A stretch of 64,000 nt of DNA, taken from the NCBI GenBank assembly GCA_029260655.1, contig JAJDCU010000049.1, forward strand, positions 29,980-93,979, written 5' to 3'. The notes beneath the pieces were generated by a model. That model had not been told where the DNA came from. It saw only the letters and a list, made by a program, of their open reading frames with translations, and did no database searches. The DNA comes from Phycisphaeraceae bacterium. Its GTDB lineage: Bacteria; Planctomycetota; Phycisphaerae; Phycisphaerales; Phycisphaeraceae. Both the position numbers and the translations under genes were made by a program. Positions 16,385 through 25,725 of this stretch are shown piece by piece (position 1 is the stretch's first letter; every line of letters starts with the position of its first letter).

Positions 16385-18835
16385 ATGATCATTCCATTTT
16401 CCCCGACCCGTCCAGACATCGATAAACAAGCATCGTTATCCTCACGCGCCACGCTCAACCACCCCCGGCCCCCAGCCGGCGGACAACAATCCGGGCTGGA
16501 GCCGCTGGAACCCAGGCTGTTGCTGACCGGCTCGTTCAGTGCGCAGTTCGTGCCGGTAGATAATTCCGCGGCGCTGAGCGGATACAACACATACGACCTG
16601 CAGGTATCTGCCGACGTCGACTGGAGGGGCGCGTCACTGCTGATCGAGCTGACCCAGGGGTCGATCTACCAGGACCCCGCGGGCACCAACCGGGCGTCGA
16701 ACCCCGTACTTTTCAACACCTTCCCCGGGCTTGAGTTCGATACCTATGTTGCTGACAATGGCAGCCCGTCAATCATCATGGGCCGCGCCAGTGATGTCGG
16801 CGGCGATGTGTTCCAGTTCGACACCACCGGGATAGATATCTCCTGGGGCAATGTCACGACGGATGACATCGGCACTGAGATCATCGGCCGGGTCACCCTC
16901 TCCGACGACGCCGCCGGGAACCTGGGACTAAGCGTGCGCGGCGAGAACCCATTTGATAGATTCGCCACCTGGGATACGTTTACAACCGGTGATCTTGTCA
17001 ACCTCACGCCCGCCGCACCCCGCCCGAAATCACCGTCTCTGCCGCCACCTCCGCCGACAGGGTCGGTAGAATTCGGCGTCCGGTTTGTGCAGGTGGACAA
17101 CTCCGAGGTACTCAGCGGATACAAGACCTTCGATCTGCAGGTCAGTACGGATACCGACTGGACAGTCGCCGCGATGCTGATCGAGCTAACACGGGGTTCG
17201 ATCTATCAGGACCCTGCCGGCAGTGACCTGGCACCGGCCTCCGGGGCCGTGGATTTCTTCCCCACACTTGAGTTCGACAGCTACGTCACGGGGAACGGCC
17301 ACTCGACATCGATCGTCGGTGCCGCCGGTGATCTCGGAGGCAATAAGCTCCAGTTCGACACAACGGAAATTGATGTCACCTGGAGCAACTCGGCACTTGA
17401 TGACCTTGGGACTATCGTGATCGGCAGGGTCACCATATCCGACGATGCCGCCGGGATTGTAAGAGTCGCTGTGGCCCAAGCGGGCAATCCGAAGTCTCTC
17501 ATATCATCAGAAGCGCTCACGGACGGCAACCTGATTACAGGGGAATCCTTCGTCCCGCTGCCGCCGGCGCCGGAACCGATCACCGCCGAATTCGTGGAGA
17601 TCGGTAGCGCATCGGTCCCGCCCGGGTTCAAGACGTACGACCTGCGGGTCACGACCGAGGCCGACTGGATGAATGCGTCGCTGCTGGTTGATCTGACTGA
17701 GGGTTCGATCTACCAGGACCCCGCGGGCTCAGACCTGGCTCCGAACCCGGTGGCCATTACCGCATTCCCGTCGCTTGAGTTCGACACCTACCTCGCCGGC
17801 AGCGGCAGGCTGACGTCGATCGCCGGCGATGCCGACGGCGTGGACGGCGGTGGGTTCACCTTCGGATCCAAGCAGATCGACATCTCCTGGACCGGCCCCG
17901 GGGACGATGACACCGGCACATTCAGCATCGGGCAGGTCACGATCTCAGAGGACGCCATCGGGGAGTTAAAGCTGGTGGTAGCGGGCAGGCGGAGTGACCC
18001 GTTCGTGGACGAACTCACGTTCACGCAGGGCAATCTGAGCAAGACCGCCACCGTGACAGCGGAGGGCGACTTCACCGGTGATGGCATGGCAGACATCCTC
18101 TGGCGAGATACCCAGACCGGACTCAGCAGCGTCTGGCAGATGAACCGGACGACCTTCATGAGCGACATCGGCCTGAATTTACAGATCGCCAAGGACTGGC
18201 GGGCCGTCGGAACAGGTGACCTCACCGGTGATGGCAAGACCGACATACTCTGGCGAAACACACGCAACGGGCGGAACATGGTCACAGAGATGGACGGCAC
18301 GGACGTACTAGCTAACACAGACATCAAGCGGCTGCGCAGCAAGGCCTGGGTCGTCGGCGGGATCGGCGACTTTACCGGTGACGGCAAGGCCGACATCCTC
18401 TGGCGAAACACACGCAACGGCCGCAACAGCGTCTGGCAGATGGACGGCACCACGTTCCAGGATGGCATAGCGATCAAGACAGTCAAGAGTACCGACTGGA
18501 ACATCGCCGGCGTCAGCGATTTCACCGGCGACGGCAAGGCCGACATCCTCTGGCGGAACACACGCAACGGGCGTAATAGCGTCTGGGAGATGGCCGGCAC
18601 GGCGTTCCAGAGCAACACCGCGGTCAAGCAGGTCAAGAGCCAGCGCTGGCAGGTCGCCGGGGTCGGGGACTACACCGGCGACGGCCTGGCCGACATCCTC
18701 TGGCGTGATACCAAGAAAGGAAAGAACCGTGTCTGGGAGATGAAGGGCACGAATCTGCGGAGCAATATCTTCATCCAGTCGCAGGCCAACCGAAACCTCC
18801 AGCCCAGCGGAACCCTGCTGGGGCTGTGGGAGTAG
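16385..18835 (+). CDS. LEPR-XLL protein with three beta modules and five FG-GAP-like repeats (copy 1)
   Basis: Secreted or surface protein of 816 residues. The N-terminus carries the planctomycete LEPR-XLL motif (LEPLEPRLLL at residues 38-47), usually found on large exported proteins. Three homologous modules of about 150 residues follow, each with GSIYQDPAG, LEFDTY and IGRVT(L/I)SDDAAG, separated by Pro-rich linkers. The last 250 residues are five repeats of about 49 residues built on GDFTGDGKADILWRNTRNGR, an FG-GAP/VCBS-like calcium-binding propeller motif. GAAGAAGGG precedes the ATG. It is followed by a close paralogue. Adhesion or extracellular ligand binding is a reasonable inference, not shown. 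Confidence 0.88.
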   Translation: MIIPFSPTRPDIDKQASLSSRATLNHPRPPAGGQQSGLEPLEPRLLLTGSFSAQFVPVDNSAALSGYNTYDLQVSADVDWRGASLLIELTQGSIYQDPAGTNRASNPVLFNTFPGLEFDTYVADNGSPSIIMGRASDVGGDVFQFDTTGIDISWGNVTTDDIGTEIIGRVTLSDDAAGNLGLSVRGENPFDRFATWDTFTTGDLVNLTPAAPRPKSPSLPPPPPTGSVEFGVRFVQVDNSEVLSGYKTFDLQVSTDTDWTVAAMLIELTRGSIYQDPAGSDLAPASGAVDFFPTLEFDSYVTGNGHSTSIVGAAGDLGGNKLQFDTTEIDVTWSNSALDDLGTIVIGRVTISDDAAGIVRVAVAQAGNPKSLISSEALTDGNLITGESFVPLPPAPEPITAEFVEIGSASVPPGFKTYDLRVTTEADWMNASLLVDLTEGSIYQDPAGSDLAPNPVAITAFPSLEFDTYLAGSGRLTSIAGDADGVDGGGFTFGSKQIDISWTGPGDDDTGTFSIGQVTISEDAIGELKLVVAGRRSDPFVDELTFTQGNLSKTATVTAEGDFTGDGMADILWRDTQTGLSSVWQMNRTTFMSDIGLNLQIAKDWRAVGTGDLTGDGKTDILWRNTRNGRNMVTEMDGTDVLANTDIKRLRSKAWVVGGIGDFTGDGKADILWRNTRNGRNSVWQMDGTTFQDGIAIKTVKSTDWNIAGVSDFTGDGKADILWRNTRNGRNSVWEMAGTAFQSNTAVKQVKSQRWQVAGVGDYTGDGLADILWRDTKKGKNRVWEMKGTNLRSNIFIQSQANRNLQPSGTLLGLWE

Positions 18836-18843
18836 AAGACAGG

Positions 18844-18901
18844 CGCAGCGATGATGATCGTCTATCACCACGCGGTGGTCGAACTGATCAAGTCATTGCG
18901 G
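18844..18901. repeat. Duplicated 3' flank of the LEPR-XLL genes, unit 1
   Basis: About 58 bases after the first stop codon, containing ATGATCGTCTATCACC and the small hairpin ACCAC-GCG-GTGGT, recur after the second gene. This shows that the duplication unit included the 3' flank. Confidence 0.75.
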
Positions 18902-18954
18902 CCTGAACCATGACATAACGCCGAAACAAAAAGTAAAACGGAAGAAGGGCTATT

Positions 18955-21450
18955 ATGATTATTCCATTTTCCCCGACCCGTCCAGACATCGGTAAACAAG
19001 CATCGCTATCCCCACGCGCCACGCTCAGCCACCCCCGGCCCCCAGCCGGCGGGCAGCAGTCCGGGCTGGAGCCGCTGGAACCCAGGATGCTTTTATCAGC
19101 ATCCATCAGCGCCCAGTTCGTCCCGGTAAACAACACCGCAGCGCTCTCCGGGTTCAGCACCTACGACCTGCAGGTAACAACTGCAACAGGCGCTGACTGG
19201 GTCTCCTCAGCACTGCTGATCGAACTGACGCAGGGATCGATCTACCAGGACCTCGCGGGCACCGAGCGAGCACCGAACCCCCTGCTGCTCAACGAATTCC
19301 CCTCACTCGAGTTCGACACCTATCTCACCGCCAACGGGAATCCGCTGGTCATAGGTGACCGCGCCGTGACGCTCGGCGGCAATAAGCTCCAGTTCGACAC
19401 CACAGAGATCGACATCACATGGGCTGGCTTCACCTCAAACGACATTGGCACCCTTGTCATCGGGCGGGTCACCCTCTCCGACGACGCCGCCGGAAGCATT
19501 GGCGTGATGGCAAAGGACTCGTCCGGTACTCCCAATCGCTTAATAGACTGGAACACCTTCACCTCCGGTGACCTGGTCAACCTGACGCCCGCCCCCCCGC
19601 GCCCGACGTCTCCACCGCGGACGCCACCACCGCCAAATGGGGCGTTAGACGCCAGCGTTAACTTTGTGGAGGTGGACAACACCGCGGCACTGACCGGTTT
19701 CAGGACCTTCGACCTGCAGGTCACTACCAACGACGACTGGACCGCCACAGCCTTCCTGCTGGAACTGTCACGGGGGTCGATCTATCAGGACCCCAGGGGC
19801 ACGAACCTGGCGCCGCCCCCCGGGGCGTTCGGCGCCTTCCCCGCGCTTGAGTTCGACACCTATGTCACTGCCAACGGCAACCCGACCATGATCTTAGGCG
19901 GCGCCGGTGATGTCGGCGGCAATTGGCTCCAGTTCGACACCACCGAGCTTGACATCGCGTGGGGTGACATACCCGACAATGACGTCGGCACCGTCGTCAT
20001 CGGCCGGGTCACCCTCTCCAATAACGCCGCCGGGAACATATCCCTGATGACGACGCGTCTCGAACATAGTTTCGACCACCTTGTCGTATCGGACACATTC
20101 AAGGGCGGCGACCTGTCGACCGTGTCGTCCGATTCGATCCCCTCAAATGAACCACCCGCCCCACCGCCTCTCCCGCCCAAGCCGTTCATCGCCCAGTTCC
20201 TGGCGGTGGACAACGCCGCGGTACTGCCCGGGTTCAAGTCCTTCGACCTGCAGATCACCGCCGACACCGACTGGTCGGACGCGTCGCTGCTGATCGATCT
20301 GACACGCGGGTCGATCTACCAGGACGCCGCCGGCACAGACCTGTCGCCGAACCCCGTCACCTTCAGCGCCTTTCCCACGCTTGAGTTCGACACCTATGTC
20401 ACCGCCAACAGCCTGTTGACCTCGATCGGCGGCGACGCCGAGAAAGTCGGCGTGGTACCTCGGTTCGACGCCGGCCAGATCGACATCTCGTGGTCCGGTC
20501 CATCAACCCTTGACACCGGCACCTTCATCATCGGCCGGGTCACCCTCTCCGACGACGCCGCCGGGGGCCTGAAGTTCGTGGTAGCGGGGGACCAGATCGG
20601 GCTCACGGATTTTGGCACGTTTGAGACCGGTGACCTGGCCAAGATGAAGTCGACCTTTACGCCGGCGTCGGCGGCCGCAGCCGACTTCACCGGCGACGGA
20701 AAGGCCGACATCCTCTGGCGGGATGCCACGACCGGCCTAAGCAGCATCTGGCAGATGAACCGCACCGCTTTCATGAGCAGCATCGACCTGCAACTGCTGA
20801 AAAACCCCAGATGGCAGGCCGTCGCCGCCGGGGACCTCACCGGTGACGGCAAAGCCGACATCCTCTGGCGGAACACCCGCAACGGGCGCAACCTCGTCTC
20901 GGTGATGGACGGCACGGCCTTACAAGCCAACGTCTCCCTCAAGCAGCTAAGAAACCGGCATTGGCAAGTCGCCGGGATCAGCGACCTCACCGGTGACGGC
21001 AAGGCCGACATCCTCTGGCGGCACGCTCGCAACGGACGCAACAGCGTCTGGGAGATGGACGGCACGACATTCCGCGGTGGGATCGCCATCCAGCCGGAAG
21101 CCAACCGGGACATGATCATCGCAGGGGTCACCGACTTCACCGGCGATGGCAAGGCCGACATCCTTTGGCGGAACAGACGTAGCGGAAGCAACAGCGTCTG
21201 GGAGATGGACGGCACGGTGTTCCAAACCAGCACGGCGATAAAACAGGTCAAGAGCCAGCGTTGGCAGGTCGCCGGGGTCGGGGACTACACCGGCGACGGC
21301 CGGGCCGACATCCTCTGGCGCGACCCCAAGAAAGGGAAGAACCGTGTCTGGGAGATGAAGGGCACGGACCTGCGTATCAATATCCCCCTCCAGTCGCAGA
21401 CCGACCGAGGCTTACAGCCCGGCGGAACCCTGCTGGGGTTGTGGGAGTAG
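18955..21450 (+). CDS. LEPR-XLL protein with three beta modules and five FG-GAP-like repeats (copy 2)
   Basis: Tandem paralogue of the preceding gene, 831 residues with the same order of parts: an almost identical first 50 residues including LEPLEPRMLL, three GSIYQDPAG-type modules, then five TGDGKADILWR repeats ending GTLLGLWE as in copy 1. Divergence is concentrated in the modules and linkers. The ribosome-site region (GAAGAAGGGCTATT) is also duplicated. A duplicated downstream block separates the two genes, with no terminator visible, so the pair may be cotranscribed. Copy 2 has Arg/Met changes in the LEPR tail but no sign of decay. Confidence 0.88.
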   Translation: MIIPFSPTRPDIGKQASLSPRATLSHPRPPAGGQQSGLEPLEPRMLLSASISAQFVPVNNTAALSGFSTYDLQVTTATGADWVSSALLIELTQGSIYQDLAGTERAPNPLLLNEFPSLEFDTYLTANGNPLVIGDRAVTLGGNKLQFDTTEIDITWAGFTSNDIGTLVIGRVTLSDDAAGSIGVMAKDSSGTPNRLIDWNTFTSGDLVNLTPAPPRPTSPPRTPPPPNGALDASVNFVEVDNTAALTGFRTFDLQVTTNDDWTATAFLLELSRGSIYQDPRGTNLAPPPGAFGAFPALEFDTYVTANGNPTMILGGAGDVGGNWLQFDTTELDIAWGDIPDNDVGTVVIGRVTLSNNAAGNISLMTTRLEHSFDHLVVSDTFKGGDLSTVSSDSIPSNEPPAPPPLPPKPFIAQFLAVDNAAVLPGFKSFDLQITADTDWSDASLLIDLTRGSIYQDAAGTDLSPNPVTFSAFPTLEFDTYVTANSLLTSIGGDAEKVGVVPRFDAGQIDISWSGPSTLDTGTFIIGRVTLSDDAAGGLKFVVAGDQIGLTDFGTFETGDLAKMKSTFTPASAAAADFTGDGKADILWRDATTGLSSIWQMNRTAFMSSIDLQLLKNPRWQAVAAGDLTGDGKADILWRNTRNGRNLVSVMDGTALQANVSLKQLRNRHWQVAGISDLTGDGKADILWRHARNGRNSVWEMDGTTFRGGIAIQPEANRDMIIAGVTDFTGDGKADILWRNRRSGSNSVWEMDGTVFQTSTAIKQVKSQRWQVAGVGDYTGDGRADILWRDPKKGKNRVWEMKGTDLRINIPLQSQTDRGLQPGGTLLGLWE

Positions 21451-21491
21451 AAGGCAGGCGCAGTGAAATAAAGATCGAGATAGGGGCGAGG

Positions 21492-21550
21492 GCGCAGCGA
21501 CGATGATCGTCTATCACCGCGCGGTGGTCGAACCGATCAAGTCATTGCGG
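21492..21550. repeat. Duplicated 3' flank of the LEPR-XLL genes, unit 2
   Basis: Second copy of the flank. The hairpin here reads ACCGC-GCG-GTGGT, with a single change in the arm. About 35 extra bases separate it from the stop codon compared with unit 1. Confidence 0.75.
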
Positions 21551-21573
21551 ACCTGCCCACCTTGCATGGGGCG

Positions 21574-21597
21574 GCGTGACAAGTCGCGGCGCTTCGT
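21574..21597 (-). repeat. REP family A copy (diverged)
   Basis: Minus-strand copy of the GAAGCG + CCGCGAC-TT-GTCGCGG element, diverged at its distal arm (GTCACG). It lies just beyond the end of tpx and could act as a transcript end for it. Confidence 0.6.
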
Positions 21598-21601
21598 AGT
21601 A

Positions 21602-22114
21602 TCACACTAACCCTTTCGCCGCCGCCAGTGCCGCGTCGTAGTTGGGTTCCTGTGCGACTTCCGGGACGAGCTCGACGTACTTAATCGTGTCGTCCTTGTC
21701 GACGACCATGACCTGGCGGGCGAGCAGGCCGATCTCTTTGATGCGGACGCCGTAGGCCTTGCCAAAGCTGTGGTCCTTGAAGTCTGAGAGGCAGACGACG
21801 TTGTCGACGCCGGCCGCACCGCACCAGCGCTTCTGAGCCATGGGCAGGTCGACGCTGACGGTGAGCACGACCACACCATCCAGGCTCCCCGCATCCTCGT
21901 TGAACTTCCGCGTCTGCGTGTCGCAGACCGGGGTGTCCAGGGAGGGAACGACCGAGATGATCTTGACCTTGCCGGCGAAGTCCTTGAGCGACTTATCCGA
22001 CATGTCGTTGGCCTTGAGCACGAAGCCCGGGGCATGATCGCCGACCTTCAACGCATCGCCGACGAGGGTCATGGGGTTGCCTTTGAGTGTCACGGCGGCT
22101 GTGCGCTCGGTCAT
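21602..22114 (-). CDS. tpx: Thiol peroxidase (Tpx-type peroxiredoxin)
   Basis: Thioredoxin-dependent peroxidase of 170 residues that reduces hydrogen and lipid peroxides. The peroxidatic cysteine lies in VVPSLDTPVCDTQTRKFN near residue 63 and the resolving cysteine in VDNVVCLSDF near residue 97, the spacing typical of Tpx rather than AhpC. The N-terminal KGNPMTLVGDALKVGDHAP also matches the family. AAGGA stands about nine bases before the ATG. The gene is monocistronic on the minus strand. Location is expected to be cytoplasmic or periplasmic; no signal peptide is seen. Confidence 0.95.
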   Translation of the reverse strand: MTERTAAVTLKGNPMTLVGDALKVGDHAPGFVLKANDMSDKSLKDFAGKVKIISVVPSLDTPVCDTQTRKFNEDAGSLDGVVVLTVSVDLPMAQKRWCGAAGVDNVVCLSDFKDHSFGKAYGVRIKEIGLLARQVMVVDKDDTIKYVELVPEVAQEPNYDAALAAAKGLV

Positions 22115-22241
22115 GGTCGGGGTCCTTTTCTCCGCCGGTCATCGGGCGGCTGGTGTGTCAGTCATGTGAAATTGGCCGACGCTGCTGGGCTCGGCGGGCC
22201 GTATTGTAGGCATAGCGCCGCCGCAGACAACCGCGGGCCAA

Positions 22242-23114
22242 TTATTCAAGGACGCCGGCGTCTTTAAGAAACTGCTCGATGTCGCGCCAGTAAGGCCCAG
22301 CCGTCGGGAGGGTGTTGTGGTCGACGCCGTAGAAGATCAGTTTGCCGTCCGCAGCGGCATCCGCAAGCCGACGCCCGTGGCTCGGCGGGACGATCCGGTC
22401 GGCGCTGCCGTGCATGATGAGCACGGGCTGTTCGTAGTCCCTGACCACTGCCACGGCGTCGAACGGATCACGCACCAGGAACCACGGCACGAGGAATCGC
22501 GCCGCCATGCGATTGATGCTGGACGGGGATGATTGCAGGATCAGTGCCGCGGACGGGCGATCCGACGCGAGTTGAGCCGCGACCCCCCCGCCGATCGATC
22601 GGCCGTGCAGCACGACGCGCGACGGGTCGACCTCGGGGCGCTCAATCACCTGATCGTAGAACTTGGCGTAGTCTTCGCCGATCGCGCGTTGGCTGGGGCC
22701 ACCCGCCGACCGTCCGTAGCCTCTGTACTCAGGCAGCAGCACGCTGACGCCCATGCGTGTGTAGCCGGCGAGCATATCCGGCCAGTGGTCGATCAGCTCG
22801 CCGTTGCCATGTGCGAAGATGACAACCGGCCCGGGCTTTTCGGCGCTGACGCCGTCGCCCATGATCAGCCAGGCCTCGACCTTGCCGCCGGGCGCGTCGA
22901 CGTAAAGGACATGGGCATCCTTTGGCGGTCCTGCCTGCGCGTCAACCGGGATCAACGACCGCGGGAACAGGATCGACCGCTGAACAAGATACGCGGTCAC
23001 CAGCCACGACAGGTAGATCACGAGGATGTAAATCATGATTCGCCTGAGCTTACGCCGGGCCTTACCGGGCACTCGGCTTTCCGAGCCGGGTTTCTCAGGC
23101 ATCGCGGCGGTCAT
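22242..23114 (-). CDS. Membrane-anchored alpha/beta hydrolase (BEM46-like)
   Basis: The 290-residue protein has one N-terminal membrane helix (IMIYILVIYLSWLVTAYLV) and an alpha/beta hydrolase domain outside. FAHGNGELID marks the oxyanion region, HGRSIGGG near residue 155 the nucleophile elbow, with the acid in SADRIVPP and the catalytic His in GVDHNTLP near the end. This layout matches the BEM46/ABHD13-type hydrolases whose substrates are unknown. Two in-frame ATGs lie near the start; the one chosen leaves GGGAGG about 13 bases upstream, while the earlier one overlaps it. It is divergent from cysK. Confidence 0.82.
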   Translation of the reverse strand: MTAAMPEKPGSESRVPGKARRKLRRIMIYILVIYLSWLVTAYLVQRSILFPRSLIPVDAQAGPPKDAHVLYVDAPGGKVEAWLIMGDGVSAEKPGPVVIFAHGNGELIDHWPDMLAGYTRMGVSVLLPEYRGYGRSAGGPSQRAIGEDYAKFYDQVIERPEVDPSRVVLHGRSIGGGVAAQLASDRPSAALILQSSPSSINRMAARFLVPWFLVRDPFDAVAVVRDYEQPVLIMHGSADRIVPPSHGRRLADAAADGKLIFYGVDHNTLPTAGPYWRDIEQFLKDAGVLE

Positions 23115-23232
23115 GAGCCCTATCATACCTCCCGCGCGGCCTTGTCGCCGTGCCCCACCGGGTTTAGTATGTTCACATGAAAGCCGCTGTGATACGGCGC
23201 GTCTGGCGGCGGGATGCCAAGGAGAACAGAGC

Positions 23233-24219
23233 ATGACCTCGACCACCGAACAGGGCCAGCAACTGCTGCATAACCGGACCTACGACAACATCATCGACAC
23301 CGTCTGCAACACCCCGCTGGTGAGACTGGGCAAGCTCGCCCCGGACGGCGCGAACGTGCTGGTCAAGTGCGAGTACTTCAACCCGATGGCCAGCGTGAAA
23401 GACCGTATCGGCAAGGCGATGATCGAAGCCGCCGAGCAGTCCGGCGCGATCTCCAAAGACACCCACGTCATCGAACCGACCAGCGGCAACACCGGGATCG
23501 CTTTGGCGTTCGTCTGCGCCGCCAGGGGTTACAAGCTGACGCTGACCATGCCCGACTCGATGAGCGTCGAGCGCCGCGCCCTGCTCAAAGCCCTGGGGGC
23601 GGACCTCGTACTCACCCCCGCCGCCGAAGGCATGAAGGGCGCGATCGGCAAAGCCGCCGAACTCGTCGGCACGACCAACAACGCCTGGATGCCCCAACAG
23701 TTCGAGAACCCCGCCAACCCGCAGGTCCACTACGACACCACCGGCGCCGAGATCTGGAAAGACACCAACGGCAAGGTCGACATCATCGTCGCCGGCGTCG
23801 GCACGGGCGGGACGATCACCGGCGTCACACGCTACTGCCGAGAACGCAACCCCGACTTCCAGGCCATCGCCGTAGAGCCCGAAGGCTCACCGGTCATCCG
23901 GCAGACGCTCAACGGTGAAGCGGTCAAGCCCGGCCCACACAAGATCCAGGGCATCGGCGCAGGCTTCGTCCCCGTCAACTGCGACACCTCCCTGCTTAGC
24001 GGCACCGAACTGGTCACCAACGAAGAAGCCTTCGAATGGGCCCGCAAGGCCTCGCAGGCCGAGGGGATCTTCGGCGGGATCAGCACCGGCGGAAACATCT
24101 GCGCCGCATGCCGCGTCGCCGCCAAGCCCGAGAACAAGGGCAAGACCATCGTCACCATCGCCGCCAGCTTCGGCGAACGATACCTGTCCACCCCGCTGTT
24201 CGCCGGGCTCACGGATTAA
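23233..24219 (+). CDS. cysK: Cysteine synthase A (O-acetylserine sulfhydrylase)
   Basis: PLP enzyme of 328 residues that forms L-cysteine from O-acetylserine and sulfide. The PLP lysine lies in NPMASVKDRIG near residue 53, the substrate loop is TSGNTG near 82, and the phosphate-binding loop is GVGTGGTITG near 190. These motifs favour CysK over cystathionine beta-synthase, since no CBS domains follow. AAGGAG precedes the ATG by about ten bases. An upstream in-frame extension lies over the opposite gene and was rejected. The gene is followed after 49 bases by an exported metallo-beta-lactamase-fold gene. Confidence 0.95.
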   Translation: MTSTTEQGQQLLHNRTYDNIIDTVCNTPLVRLGKLAPDGANVLVKCEYFNPMASVKDRIGKAMIEAAEQSGAISKDTHVIEPTSGNTGIALAFVCAARGYKLTLTMPDSMSVERRALLKALGADLVLTPAAEGMKGAIGKAAELVGTTNNAWMPQQFENPANPQVHYDTTGAEIWKDTNGKVDIIVAGVGTGGTITGVTRYCRERNPDFQAIAVEPEGSPVIRQTLNGEAVKPGPHKIQGIGAGFVPVNCDTSLLSGTELVTNEEAFEWARKASQAEGIFGGISTGGNICAACRVAAKPENKGKTIVTIAASFGERYLSTPLFAGLTD

Positions 24220-24268
24220 GCTTCGCCGTACCAGGCAGCCGCGTACAATCAGACTCGAAGGGGGCACC

Positions 24269-25702
24269 ATGTCCAGATCAGCATCGATAGTAAATCGTAT
24301 CGGCGTTGTGGTTTTGGCTGTTGTGTTGTGGACGCCTATGGCCGAGGCGCGCCCGCACCTACTGCCCGGTGAAGATGTCGAGGATCTGCATCAACGTATC
24401 TATGACCCGACAGGCGGCGCGGACCTGCTGCGGATCTGGGTGATCTATGTCGACCAGGGCGACGGCATCCTCATCCAACTGCCTGATCGCTTCGGTCAAC
24501 CCGGTGAGCCGGTCGAGGTTCTGGTCGACAGCGGGCCATACCCAAGTAACAGCACATCGCAACAGTGGCTGCGCAGGTTTGTGGAGCAGTATTACGGTGA
24601 TAAGAAACCCTTCTTCGAATACGCCGTCATCACACACCACGACCAGGACCATGTCCAGGGCCTGACCGAAGCTCTCAAAGACAATGTGTTCGGAATCGGA
24701 CGGGTGTATCACAACGGGCTGGCTTCTTACCTGCCCGACGCTCACGGGTTCGCAGATGTGAGCGGCTGGAACGAGGCTGTCGTCAAACGGAGCAGCGGCA
24801 GAACCAACGGTGCTGTCCAACGCGGCATGGCCTACATTAACGACGCAGATGATGAAAAGCCCCTGGACGCCGACCTCTACATCGAAGACCTTGACGACTT
24901 GAGCGAAGCACGGAATGACCAGACGCTGCAGGGCGTGTATCACTTCCTTGCAAGCTCGCTGCTGCAAGGCAACAACAGCCAGGGGCCGACATCATTTGAC
25001 CGCGCGTATCTCGGCTCGGCGTTCATCGAAATCGACACGCCGCCCGGCGACGAGGCCCTGCCCACGCCCCGGTTCGAATTAGTCTGGCCCACGGATCAGC
25101 TCCGCAAATACGGCAGCAGCGCGAAAATGTGGGGCGAAACAATCAACGGCAACAGCGTAACCTTCAAGCTTGTCTATGGCGACTTCGAGATGCTGTTCAC
25201 CGGCGACCACAATGATCTGTCCGAGAACGCCCTGCTCGAAGAACTGAGCACATCGAAGGACAACACGCTGTCCTGCGATGTGCTCAAGGTCCCTCACCAC
25301 GGCAGCAGTCATAACAGCGAGGCCTTCCTGACCCGCGGTGATGGTTTCCCGCGCTCACTGGTTGCCGTGGCGTCGATGGGCAACACCGGGTTCAAGTCCA
25401 AAGCGATGTCAAGGAACGCGTGGCAGCACCCCGACGAGGAGGTCGTCGAATGGCTCGGCGGGCCAGGCCGTGTGTTTCACACCTTCGCGCACGAGACAGA
25501 GATCAATTGGGAGCAGATCGTCACCAAAGAACAGCGCAACGCATTGATTGAGCAGACGCACATCTTGATCGAGACCGACGGACGCTGGTTCCGGGTCGTG
25601 GAGTTTGACGCGATGGACCCGGATGTCGACCTGCACGACACGCCCACCGTCAACAGCACACCGAGACTGAACGGTACGCGCTGGATCACCACAACCCCGT
25701 AA
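24269..25702 (+). CDS. Exported metallo-beta-lactamase-fold hydrolase, ComEC-like domain
   Basis: The 477-residue protein has a signal peptide (MSRSASIVNRIGVVVLAVVL, cut after AEA). The mature part is a metallo-beta-lactamase fold: the zinc motif THHDQDHVQG near residue 122, a further ligand in MLFTGDHNDLSE near 315 and DVLKVPHHGSSHNSEAF near 345. The KVPHHGS motif is typical of the detached ComEC C-terminal domain, which is thought to be a nuclease or phosphodiesterase. An insertion of about 130 residues separates the first two motifs. It precedes a membrane-protein gene by 23 bases, so the two probably form an operon. The substrate is unknown. Confidence 0.85.
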   Translation: MSRSASIVNRIGVVVLAVVLWTPMAEARPHLLPGEDVEDLHQRIYDPTGGADLLRIWVIYVDQGDGILIQLPDRFGQPGEPVEVLVDSGPYPSNSTSQQWLRRFVEQYYGDKKPFFEYAVITHHDQDHVQGLTEALKDNVFGIGRVYHNGLASYLPDAHGFADVSGWNEAVVKRSSGRTNGAVQRGMAYINDADDEKPLDADLYIEDLDDLSEARNDQTLQGVYHFLASSLLQGNNSQGPTSFDRAYLGSAFIEIDTPPGDEALPTPRFELVWPTDQLRKYGSSAKMWGETINGNSVTFKLVYGDFEMLFTGDHNDLSENALLEELSTSKDNTLSCDVLKVPHHGSSHNSEAFLTRGDGFPRSLVAVASMGNTGFKSKAMSRNAWQHPDEEVVEWLGGPGRVFHTFAHETEINWEQIVTKEQRNALIEQTHILIETDGRWFRVVEFDAMDPDVDLHDTPTVNSTPRLNGTRWITTTP

Positions 25703-25725
25703 ACCATTCCTATGAAGGCAACGCT

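Noticed and set aside
17788..18636. Repetitive minus-strand frame across the FG-GAP repeats
   Set aside because: Its apparent repeats only mirror those of the plus-strand protein.
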